A DNA stretch of 64,000 nt from Desulfonatronum lacustre DSM 10312 (GTDB lineage Bacteria; Desulfobacterota; Desulfovibrionia; Desulfovibrionales; Desulfonatronaceae), in NCBI RefSeq assembly GCF_000519265.1, contig NZ_KI912608.1, positions 2,885,313 to 2,949,312 on the forward strand, read 5' to 3'. Below are positions 56,653 through 64,000 of this stretch, piece after piece (position 1 is the first letter of the stretch; every line of letters starts with the position of its first letter). Both the position numbers and the translations under genes were made by a program. Below the pieces are notes generated by a model. The model had not been told where the DNA came from and did not search any database. It saw only the letters and a list, made by a program, of their open reading frames with translations.

Positions 56653-58122
56653 ATGGTCTTCAGCTCCCATATTTTCCTTTTCTATTTTCTACCGCTGGCC
56701 CTGTTCGCCTATTATCTGCTGCCCCGGCGGGGCAAGCATCTGGGGCTGACGGTACTCAGCTACGCCTTTTACGGCTGGTCCAATCCGCTGTTCGTCCTGA
56801 TCCTGCTGTCGTCCACGGTGGTGGACTATTTCTGCGGATTGATCATGGCCGGGCGGCGGCCCTTGTTCGACCAGCGGCCCATTCAGGAGTTGGACCCGAA
56901 GGGGCCGCGCACCCGCAGCCAGAAAATCGCCCTGGCCGTGTCCATCCTGACCAACCTCTCCCTGCTCGGCTTTTTTAAGTATTTCAATTTCGCCGTGGAG
57001 AACTACGACCTGCTGCTGGGCTGGCTCGGCCTGCATGGGCTGCAACTGGAAACGGCCCTGCGGATCACCCTGCCGTTGGGGATCAGCTTCTATACCTTCC
57101 AGTCCATGAGCTACTCCATCGACGTCTATCGAGGCCAGGCCAAGGCCCTGCGCAACTTCATCGACTTCGCCTGCTACGTGTCCATGTTCCCGCAGCTTGT
57201 GGCCGGGCCGATCATCCGCTTCCGGGAGGTGGCGGATCAGCTCCTGCACCGCGCCCATACCCTGGAAAAGTTCGCCCGGGGCGTGGCCTTCGTCAGCCTG
57301 GGCCTGGCCAAGAAGATCCTTCTGGCCAACCCCTGCGGCAAGGTGGCGGACACCATTTTCGACGCCGCGACCATCACCACGGTCCAGGCCTGGTACGGGG
57401 CCGCGGCCTACGCCTTTCAGATCTACTTCGACTTCAGCGCCTACTCGGACATGGCCATCGGCCTGGGCCTGATGCTGGGCTTCGTCTTTCCCAAGAACTT
57501 CGATTCGCCGTACCTGTCCAAGTCCATCACGGAGTTCTGGCGGCGCTGGCACATTTCCCTGTCCACCTGGCTGCGGGACTACCTGTACATCCCCCTGGGC
57601 GGCAACCGCAAAGGCCCCCGGCGCACGGCCATCAATCTGGCCCTGGTCATGCTCCTGGGCGGGCTGTGGCACGGAGCGGCCTGGACCTTCGTGATCTGGG
57701 GCGCATTGCACGGCCTGCTCCTGGGATTGGAACGAATCCGGGGCAAGGCCAGCCTCTACCATCGCCTGCCTGGCGGGGTGCAAATCGCGTTCACTTTTGT
57801 TCTGATCTTGATCACCTGGGTCTTTTTCCGGGCTGCGGACCTGCCCTCGGCCCTGACCTACCTGGGAACCATGTTCGGCCTGGTCCAGGCAGGCCCAGAG
57901 GCCATCGCGGGCGCCGGACTGCTCAACGGACTGATCTACCAACCCTACTACCTGGGCACCTTCCTGTTGGCCGCCGTGGTCACCTGGTCCTGTCCCCAGA
58001 CCTGGGACTGGACCAGGGCCATCACCCCGGCCAAGGCTTTGGTAATCGTGGCCCTGCTGCTGCTCTCCGTGGCCGTGCTGGCGACCCAGGCCTATAACCC
58101 ATTCATCTACTTTATATTTTAG
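56653..58122 (+). CDS. MBOAT-family O-acyltransferase, AlgI-like
   Basis: Polytopic acyltransferase of the AlgI/DltB group that passes acetyl groups across the membrane for polysaccharide O-acetylation. The 489 residues start FSSHIFLFYFLPLALFAYYL. Family motifs include PLGISFYTFQSMSYSIDVYR, QLVAGPIIRFREVADQL, FDFSAYSDMAIGLGLMLGF, SITEFWRRWHISLSTWLRDY and the catalytic His in LLGGLWHGAAWTFVIWGALH. It heads a coupled operon with two AlgJ/AlgX-like proteins. The polysaccharide that is modified is not known. Confidence 0.93.
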   Translation: MVFSSHIFLFYFLPLALFAYYLLPRRGKHLGLTVLSYAFYGWSNPLFVLILLSSTVVDYFCGLIMAGRRPLFDQRPIQELDPKGPRTRSQKIALAVSILTNLSLLGFFKYFNFAVENYDLLLGWLGLHGLQLETALRITLPLGISFYTFQSMSYSIDVYRGQAKALRNFIDFACYVSMFPQLVAGPIIRFREVADQLLHRAHTLEKFARGVAFVSLGLAKKILLANPCGKVADTIFDAATITTVQAWYGAAAYAFQIYFDFSAYSDMAIGLGLMLGFVFPKNFDSPYLSKSITEFWRRWHISLSTWLRDYLYIPLGGNRKGPRRTAINLALVMLLGGLWHGAAWTFVIWGALHGLLLGLERIRGKASLYHRLPGGVQIAFTFVLILITWVFFRAADLPSALTYLGTMFGLVQAGPEAIAGAGLLNGLIYQPYYLGTFLLAAVVTWSCPQTWDWTRAITPAKALVIVALLLLSVAVLATQAYNPFIYFIF

Positions 58123-58124
58123 CC

Positions 58125-59834
58125 ATGGCCGATTTTGATCTGCAACGCTCGCGAGAACAGACCGCCCGGGAACAGGTGGGCGTGACTCGGATATCCCGGG
58201 CCACGGCCTGGCTGCTGACCCTGGCCCTGCTCCTGCTCATCGGCCTGGTGACCGTGAGCCAGCATGTCCATGACCTGCGGGCCGCTTTACGCGGAGAACG
58301 ATCCACCTGGCTGCCCCAGTCCCTGGAGATTCTCCGGGCCGTGCCCGAAGCCTTAGATGTCTTCCACACTTCCGACCAGCCTTTTTTCTCCAGGGTTCTG
58401 GCCGCCAACCGGCTGCTGCTGCGCGAGATGGGCGCGTTCGAGGACGACCTGGAGGACGCATCCATTTTGGGACAACTTGTCCGCCCCGGCATGCAGACCG
58501 TGTTGACCCGCCTGGGAGTGGGCAACGAGCAGGTCTACGTGGGGCGGGACGGGTGGCTCTTTTACCGGCCCGGCCTGGATTATCTCACTGGTCCCGGCTT
58601 TCTGGTGCCCCGGCAACTGGCCCGGCGGGCGGCAGCAGGCAACGAATGGCAGCCCGCGCCGCAACCGGACCCTCGCAAAGCCCTGGTGGACCTGCACCGG
58701 CAGCTGCGGGCCCGGGACATCGAGTTGGTGGTCATGCCCACCCCGGTAAAGCCCATGGTCCACCCGGAGATGTTCGCCGCAGGCTTGAACAAAGCCGAGC
58801 CCCTGAACAACCCTTCCTACGCCGCCTTTGTCCGGGACCTGGAGCAGGCTGGCATCCTGGTTTTCGATCCCCTTCCGATTCTGATGCGGGCCAAGGCCGA
58901 GACCGGACAACCCCAATACCTTGCCACGGACACCCACTGGCGACCCGAGGCCATGCAGCGCGTGGCCCGTGAGCTGGGAGACTTTTTGCGGCAACAAGAT
59001 TTACCGGCTCTTCGCGCCGCAACCGGAATGCGAACCAGGGCCGTTGAAATCGCCCATACCGGCGATATCGCCACCATGCTGGAGCTGCCCCAGGACAGCC
59101 CCTTGTTTCCTCCGGAAACCGTCCCGTTGGAACAGCTCCTGGGCGCCCGGGACGACTTCTGGCGGCCTGATACCGCCGCCGACGTTCTGCTGCTGGGCGA
59201 CAGCTTCACCAATATTTTTTCCCTGGAGCCCATGGGTTGGGGAGAGGCGGCCGGGTTTGCCGAACATCTCAGCCTGGCCCTGCAACGCCCCGTGGACCGC
59301 ATCGCCCGCAATGACCACGGGGCCTTTGCCACGCGGGAGATTCTGGCCCGGGAACTGGCCCGGGGCCGGGACCGTCTGGAGGGCAAACGGGTGGTGATCC
59401 ATCAGTTCGCCGTCCGGGAACTGGCCGTGGGAGACTGGAAGCTGATTGACCTGGAGTTGGGCGAGCCCCTGCCCTCGCTTTTTTTCCAGCCTGAACCCAA
59501 CCACCCTCTGGAGGTCCGGGCCGTGGTCGCCGCCGCGTCCCCGGTCCCCCGTCCCGGCAGCGTGCCCTACGCCGACCACATCCTCAGCCTGCACCTGGTG
59601 GACCTGGAGCACGATGGGACCTTGCTTGCCGATCCCCAGGCCGTGGTCTATGTCTGGGGCATGCGGGACAATGTCTGGACACCGGCGGCCCGTCTGCGCC
59701 CCGGAGACGAGGTGACCATCCGGCTCCAGGCCTGGACGGGTGTGGCCGATGCCTACGACGGGATCAATCGCAGCGAATTGGATGATTTCGCCTTGCAACT
59801 GGAAGAACCGACATGGGGAGAGATTTTGGAATGA
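58125..59834 (+). CDS. AlgJ/AlgX-like SGNH acetyltransferase, large
   Basis: 569-residue membrane-anchored periplasmic protein; one N-terminal helix (ATAWLLTLALLLLIGLVTVS). The SGNH-like acyltransferase domain shows VYVGRDGWLFYRP, the catalytic DTHW in LATDTHWRPEAM and the nucleophile GDSFTN in VLLLGDSFTNIF. The C-terminal ~150 residues (DHILSLHLVDLEHDGTLLAD) are an added beta-rich part not needed in AlgJ. It starts two bases after the acyltransferase stop with no independent ribosome site, implying coupling. It should take acetyl from the MBOAT protein and place it on a glycan. Confidence 0.88.
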   Translation: MADFDLQRSREQTAREQVGVTRISRATAWLLTLALLLLIGLVTVSQHVHDLRAALRGERSTWLPQSLEILRAVPEALDVFHTSDQPFFSRVLAANRLLLREMGAFEDDLEDASILGQLVRPGMQTVLTRLGVGNEQVYVGRDGWLFYRPGLDYLTGPGFLVPRQLARRAAAGNEWQPAPQPDPRKALVDLHRQLRARDIELVVMPTPVKPMVHPEMFAAGLNKAEPLNNPSYAAFVRDLEQAGILVFDPLPILMRAKAETGQPQYLATDTHWRPEAMQRVARELGDFLRQQDLPALRAATGMRTRAVEIAHTGDIATMLELPQDSPLFPPETVPLEQLLGARDDFWRPDTAADVLLLGDSFTNIFSLEPMGWGEAAGFAEHLSLALQRPVDRIARNDHGAFATREILARELARGRDRLEGKRVVIHQFAVRELAVGDWKLIDLELGEPLPSLFFQPEPNHPLEVRAVVAAASPVPRPGSVPYADHILSLHLVDLEHDGTLLADPQAVVYVWGMRDNVWTPAARLRPGDEVTIRLQAWTGVADAYDGINRSELDDFALQLEEPTWGEILE

Positions 59835-61000
59835 AAAAATGGTGGATAGATAACAATGGAGCGTGGATGGAGGCAAGGCAGGTCGACGTCAATCTGAACT
59901 TAACAGGTCGTCTCTTGAAGATACCGAACCCCTGTCGACTCCTGGTAAATGTCGTCGGCATTTTTGTTCTTCTCTCCTCAGCTCCAGTCTGGGCGGAAGA
60001 TTCGACAGCGGCTTTTTTTGCCGAATCGGCCAGACTAGCCGTTGAGGCCCGCGAACAAGGAACCATGGCCGTTCAAGGGCTGGAAGGCTGGCTGTTCTTC
60101 GATCAGGAACTGGACCACGTCGCCTCGGGGCGGTTCTGGGGCGAGCGAGCCGCTGAGGTCAGCCGGGCTACCAGCCCGGATTTCGCTGATCCTCTGCCGG
60201 CCATTCTTGATTTTCATGCCCAGCTCCAGGCTGCGGGCGTGGAGCTGCTTTTGGTCCCGGTTCCTCCCAAGGCCTTGATCTATCCCGACTTTGTTTCCGA
60301 ATTCATGGCGGACCGTTTATCCAAGAACGATCCTCTTCAGCGACTGGACCCGGCGCACCAGGAATTTTACGAACTTTTGCGCGAGCACGGCGTGCGGGTG
60401 CTCGACCTGACCAATGTGTTTCTCCGGGAACGCCTTGCCGACCAGGGCCCGCTGTACTGCCGCCAGGATACCCACTGGTCCGGCGTGGGGTGCGTCGCCG
60501 CGGCCCGGGAAATCGGAGGCTTGGCCCGAGAAATGCCGTGGTACGCTGAGGTCGCGGCCCAGCAGTTTGATCATCGATGGCAAGACGTTGAAATCAGCGG
60601 AGACCTGTGGCGGGCCTTGGATTCGCCGGACTTGGAACGGGAAACCGTCAGCCTGCGTCAAGTGGGGCGGGAAGCGTCCACTGGCCTGGAGCCCATTGAA
60701 CCGGACCAAGCCAGCCCGGTGATCCTGCTCGGCGACAGCCACAATCTGGTCTTTCAGGCCGGAGGAGACATGCATGCCCGGGGAGCGGGGCTGGCCGACC
60801 AGCTGGCCCTGGAACTGGGTCTGCCCATGGACCTGATCGCCGTACGCGGCTCCGGTGCCACCCCGGCCCGGATCAATCTCTTTCGCCGGGCCCAGCGCAA
60901 CCCGGATTACTGGCAGAACAAAAAGCTCGTAATCTGGGTGTTCACGGCCCGGGAATTCACTCATGCCGACGGTTGGCGGGTTGTGCCGATTCAACCTTAA
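59831..61000 (+). CDS. AlgJ-like SGNH acetyltransferase, second
   Basis: 389-residue exported protein with a late hydrophobic signal (LLVNVVGIFVLLSSAPVWAE). Family marks are MAVQGLEGWLFFDQELDH, the catalytic RQDTHWSGVG and the GDSH nucleophile in VILLGDSHNLVFQ. I chose ATG 59831, which overlaps the previous stop by 4 bp. The two SGNH proteins in one operon differ in size and sequence, so they may act on different acceptor positions or at different steps. The lipoprotein gene follows 22 bp later. Confidence 0.86.
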   Translation: MKKWWIDNNGAWMEARQVDVNLNLTGRLLKIPNPCRLLVNVVGIFVLLSSAPVWAEDSTAAFFAESARLAVEAREQGTMAVQGLEGWLFFDQELDHVASGRFWGERAAEVSRATSPDFADPLPAILDFHAQLQAAGVELLLVPVPPKALIYPDFVSEFMADRLSKNDPLQRLDPAHQEFYELLREHGVRVLDLTNVFLRERLADQGPLYCRQDTHWSGVGCVAAAREIGGLAREMPWYAEVAAQQFDHRWQDVEISGDLWRALDSPDLERETVSLRQVGREASTGLEPIEPDQASPVILLGDSHNLVFQAGGDMHARGAGLADQLALELGLPMDLIAVRGSGATPARINLFRRAQRNPDYWQNKKLVIWVFTAREFTHADGWRVVPIQP

Positions 61001-61022
61001 CTTTGCAAAGGTTTTTTTGTTC

Positions 61023-63137
61023 ATGATGGTTTTTCGAAGATGGTTGGTTGTTTTTGGTATGTGGTTCTTGGTTTTGACCGGATGCGCCCAGGAGAAGGAT
61101 TCGCATATCGAGGAGCAAATTGAAGCCGGCTTAGCAGATGAAATACGTGAATTGACAGGAGCACCGGCGCGTATTGTCTGGCTTCAGGACACTTCCGATG
61201 GTTCGGATTATCTTGCGCGAGGGGACGAACTGCGCCTGATGGGATTGGACACCGAAGTCCTGCCAAGTGTGCGCATCGTGCTTGACGGCCACGGCAATAT
61301 GGCCAAACCCTTTTTTACTGTTAATGGCGAGTGGGTTGTGTTTTCTGATCGTTACCAGCAAAGGGTTTTTGTCGTGAGCTGGGAAGGCGGGCAGTTGCGG
61401 GACCTTGGACCCGGGTTCGGCCTAACCACATGGGTTGACCCGAACACAGGCATCGAGTGGCTTTACGTGGCCAGGGACCGTTTGGATGATCGTCGCATCC
61501 TGCCGGCGTACCTGTCCCTCTGGCGTTTTCCCTTGTTTTCCGCTGACGGTAGTTTTCCAGGAGATGATTCTGATCAGACGGAAAAGCAGGAACAGCTTGT
61601 CTGGGACCAGACCCAGATCAGCGAGGACAGTTTTCAGCTTTCGCGAGACGGTCGCTACGCCAGCGCTGCCTTTCCTTGGCCGGAAACGGGCATTCTTGAT
61701 CTTGAAGCCCGGCGCTGGGATCGATTGGGCCAGGGATGCTGGGTGGCCATGTCCCCTGACAATGACTACCTGTTCTGGATTTTTGACGGCCCGCATCGCA
61801 ACGTATTCATGTTTCGGGGCGATAACAGGGAGGATCGGTGGACGGTGAACGTGAACAACGCGATCGGCATGGACGGCTATGAGGTATACCACCCCAGGTG
61901 GTCCAATCATTCACGTATTATTGCCGTCAGCGGTCCATATAAAGTTGGAGAGGGTTCCTACAGGCTCCCGGGCGGCGGCGCTGGGGTGAAAATATACCTG
62001 GGAAGGTTCAACCCTGAGCGGACTGAAATCGAAGCCTGGGTCCAGGCAACGGATGACAGCAACGCTGATTTTTATCCCGATGTCTGGGTTCAACCTCACG
62101 CAGATCTCAAGGTTGCAAAACAGGATGTGGTTGCCCGGGAAACAAAACCCCAGGAGGCATCATGGCCGCTTCATCGCGAAGGCTTGCTCTATGTCTGGGA
62201 GAATGCAGCCGGGCTGCATGATATTATCGTCAAGCAAACCGGCTCGCAGTACTTTTTCAGACCAGAACCCCGTTTGCTGGCCCGATACACCCGGCATAAC
62301 GCCATGCACCTGGACGGAGGATTCTTCATCGACAAATCGTTCGGGAAGCATCTTCAACGGTTCCCCCCTTTGGATGCATTCACCCTGGAATTCACGGCCA
62401 CCCCAGCCCTTGCGCAAACCGAAACGGACGAGGCTTGGGTTTTTGCGGTGGAAAGAGCGGGCTTTCCGGTTCTTATAGCATCCAGTGAAGGGCGGTGGCG
62501 AGTGCAAGCATTGGATGCCGACGCTATCCTGCAACCGGTCGTTCCTGGACGCCCTGTGCACTTTGCTCTGGCATATCTCCCAGGCGAGATGAGGGTTTAT
62601 GTTGACGGGAACCTTGCTGGTGTCCTGTCGGTTGATATTGACTCGGACATGTGGCTCGACGCGACCTTGCTTTTCGGTGGAGACAAAGTCGGGGGCCATG
62701 ACTGGCAGGGCAGCTTGGAAAAGTTTGCCCTGTATCAGGGGGAACTCAAGGCGGAGGAAATTGCCCAACAGCAGGCATTGATCGTCCATGAGCATGCACA
62801 GCGGCCGATTCCGGATACGGTCCTGGTCCGGGCACGAGTGGTTCAGACGTCGTCCGTCCCTTCTCCCGAGGATATTGCCCCGTATCAACGGGGCCTTGTG
62901 GTGAACGAGTACGAAGTGACCGAGGTGCTGGAAGGCCAATTCAACGAGAATCGGTTTCTGGCGGCGCACTGGGCAATCCTGGATGAAACTCTTCTGGATA
63001 CGGCCCATCGCATGCCCGGGGCAGAGCGCGTCATGCTCCTTGAACGCTTTGATCAGCGTAAGGAGCTGGAAGGGGAGCGCCTGTCCCAGGACACGGATAA
63101 CTTTTTGCTGGAACTGTACTTTGACATGTACCTGTGA
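61023..63137 (+). CDS. Large lipoprotein with propeller-like and LamG-like parts
   Basis: 704-residue protein with a lipoprotein signal (MVFRRWLVVFGMWFLVLTGC, lipobox LTGC). The first ~400 residues contain repeated short beta units (NMAKPFFTVNGEWVVFSDRY, QISEDSFQLSRDGRYASAAF, GCWVAMSPDNDYLFWIFDG) like a WD40/TolB-type propeller. About residues 430-560 resemble a LamG/concanavalin domain (FALAYLPGEMRVYVDGNLAG, DWQGSLEKFALYQGELKAEE). The C-terminus is unassigned. It may bind the acetylated polysaccharide at the outer membrane; this is inference from operon context. It overlaps the HAD gene by one base. Confidence 0.75.
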   Translation: MMVFRRWLVVFGMWFLVLTGCAQEKDSHIEEQIEAGLADEIRELTGAPARIVWLQDTSDGSDYLARGDELRLMGLDTEVLPSVRIVLDGHGNMAKPFFTVNGEWVVFSDRYQQRVFVVSWEGGQLRDLGPGFGLTTWVDPNTGIEWLYVARDRLDDRRILPAYLSLWRFPLFSADGSFPGDDSDQTEKQEQLVWDQTQISEDSFQLSRDGRYASAAFPWPETGILDLEARRWDRLGQGCWVAMSPDNDYLFWIFDGPHRNVFMFRGDNREDRWTVNVNNAIGMDGYEVYHPRWSNHSRIIAVSGPYKVGEGSYRLPGGGAGVKIYLGRFNPERTEIEAWVQATDDSNADFYPDVWVQPHADLKVAKQDVVARETKPQEASWPLHREGLLYVWENAAGLHDIIVKQTGSQYFFRPEPRLLARYTRHNAMHLDGGFFIDKSFGKHLQRFPPLDAFTLEFTATPALAQTETDEAWVFAVERAGFPVLIASSEGRWRVQALDADAILQPVVPGRPVHFALAYLPGEMRVYVDGNLAGVLSVDIDSDMWLDATLLFGGDKVGGHDWQGSLEKFALYQGELKAEEIAQQQALIVHEHAQRPIPDTVLVRARVVQTSSVPSPEDIAPYQRGLVVNEYEVTEVLEGQFNENRFLAAHWAILDETLLDTAHRMPGAERVMLLERFDQRKELEGERLSQDTDNFLLELYFDMYL

Positions 63138-63820
63138 TGGGACGTCTGCTCAAGGAATTGCCCAAGGCCGTGATCTTCGACGTGGACGGCACCTTGTACG
63201 ATCAACCTCGACTGCGTCGAAAAATGTGCCGCGAACTGGCTGTGCATTGTATCCGCTCACCAATGACCGGCCTGGGGACCATAAAAACCCTGGCCGTTTT
63301 TCGTCGTTTGCGCGAAAGCATGCCGACAATGGAAGTCGTCAACGTGGCCCATACTCCGTATGCCATGACTGCGCAGCGCTTGAACTCTCCCCTTGAACAC
63401 GTGCGCCGCATCGTTCATGAGTGGATGTTTCACCGGCCCTTGCGCCATTTGCCGTCCTGCAAGTTTCCCGGACTGGACTCTTTTCTGGAACATTTGACCA
63501 TGCGCGGTGTCGCTACGGCTGTCTTTTCCGACTACCCGGCGCAGGCCAAAACTCAAAGCATGGGATTGACGTTTTCCCTGCTCTTGGACGCGGAGGATGA
63601 ACGGGTCGACCGGCTTAAGCCGGATCCCAAAGGACTCATCGTCTGCTCTGAGCTGCTGAACCTTGATACCGCCGAGTGCCTGTTCGTCGGCGACCGGGAC
63701 GATCGCGACGGGGAGTGCGCTCGGCGGGCCGGTATGCCGTATTTTTTATATTCCAAGTCATCCCTGGCTCGCCCGAATATGTTTCGTTCCTACGGAGAAT
63801 TGCTTGAGTCGTTTCGGTAA
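63137..63820 (+). CDS. HAD-superfamily hydrolase
   Basis: 227-residue HAD phosphatase. Motif I is AVIFDVDGTLYDQ with the nucleophilic Asp; motif II is VFSDYP (Ser/Thr position); motif III Lys lies in RLKPDPKG; motif IV is ECLFVGDRDDRDGECARRAG. The cap is small and alpha-helical. The closest general type is phosphoglycolate phosphatase-like, but the substrate is unknown. Its start ATG overlaps the lipoprotein stop by one base (TGATG), so it is the last visible gene of the O-acetylation operon. Confidence 0.9.
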   Translation: MGRLLKELPKAVIFDVDGTLYDQPRLRRKMCRELAVHCIRSPMTGLGTIKTLAVFRRLRESMPTMEVVNVAHTPYAMTAQRLNSPLEHVRRIVHEWMFHRPLRHLPSCKFPGLDSFLEHLTMRGVATAVFSDYPAQAKTQSMGLTFSLLLDAEDERVDRLKPDPKGLIVCSELLNLDTAECLFVGDRDDRDGECARRAGMPYFLYSKSSLARPNMFRSYGELLESFR

Positions 63821-64000
63821 AAACAGTATGTGATCGTCCCTGGGAGCCATGGGCGCGCATCGAAAGTGTTATGAAACCGCCCTGAAGACCTGCTTGATGC
63901 GGCATCAGGTAGGAAATGATTCAAACCTGTCTCCTTGCTGAGCCTCCAGGCTTTTCTTTTCGACCGCAAACCGTCTTTCCTGTCAGCATGCAACCTCTAG
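63821..64000. other. Right-edge sequence without supported gene
   Basis: The final 180 bp after the HAD gene contains no open frame with a ribosome site. The minus-strand open frames there are not supported by codon use or motifs. Confidence 0.5.

Overview
The window looks like the chromosome of a GC-rich (about 60%) Desulfobacterota bacterium, most likely a Desulfovibrionales member (Desulfonatronum/Desulfovibrio-like). This is inferred from protein character (TatB/TatC, YicC-RemA-Gmk, GyrA/GyrB, SelB, Tat-exported iron-sulfur protein) and gene order, not from a database search.

Region 1 (1-9.9 kb, + strand) is a dense housekeeping run: 3'-end of guaA, tatB, tatC, yicC, remA, gmk, pyrF, a TPR protein, an HDOD protein, recJ and a glycosyltransferase, many coupled by ATGA overlaps. 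Region 2 (9.8-16.1 kb, - strand) holds an M48 protease, two tandem dynamin-like GTPases that overlap by 4 bp, and a PLP aminotransferase. Region 3 (16.2-23.1 kb) has a frameshifted hypothetical gene and the replication/topology cluster dnaN-gyrB-gyrA, without dnaA beside it. Region 4 (23.1-30 kb) has a sigma-54 enhancer-binding protein divergent from two small unknown genes, with three 12-bp palindromes between them, followed by an RND efflux pair. Region 5 (30.3-32.6 kb, - strand) is a glutamine-type ABC transporter glnHPQ with a perfect 20-bp hairpin after glnH. Region 6 (33-39.7 kb, + strand) has a Tat-exported four-cluster ferredoxin with a membrane anchor, a frameshifted yjbQ, a double-Usp protein, a CPBP intramembrane protease, glutaminyl cyclase, a YfcE-like phosphoesterase and selB.

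Region 7 (39.7-48.4 kb) is accessory DNA: an inverted pair of about 150-bp MITE-like repeats bracketing a LuxR/PAS regulator, a hexapeptide acetyltransferase and a secreted hydrolase; then a DinJ/YafQ toxin-antitoxin pair, two mosaic copies of a truncated HigA-like gene with its terminator, a serine resolvase with a res-like site, a DUF1566 protein, a frameshifted UPF0175 gene, and a HigBA-like pair whose toxin is frameshifted. Region 8 (48.4-56.4 kb) has an 826-residue double-KamA radical SAM protein, a large nested inverted repeat, an MFS transporter, several small unknown proteins (two sharing a DTV(S/T)IS motif) and a diguanylate cyclase. Region 9 (56.6-63.8 kb, + strand) is a tightly coupled operon for surface polysaccharide O-acetylation (AlgI-like MBOAT, two AlgJ/AlgX-like SGNH proteins), a large novel-looking lipoprotein and a HAD phosphatase.

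A recurrent oddity is the single-base frameshift, often at a short homopolymer (16.6, 34.9, 47.5, 48.3 kb). Either these are real decay or slippage sites, or the assembly carries indel errors. No rRNA, tRNA or CRISPR array was recognised.
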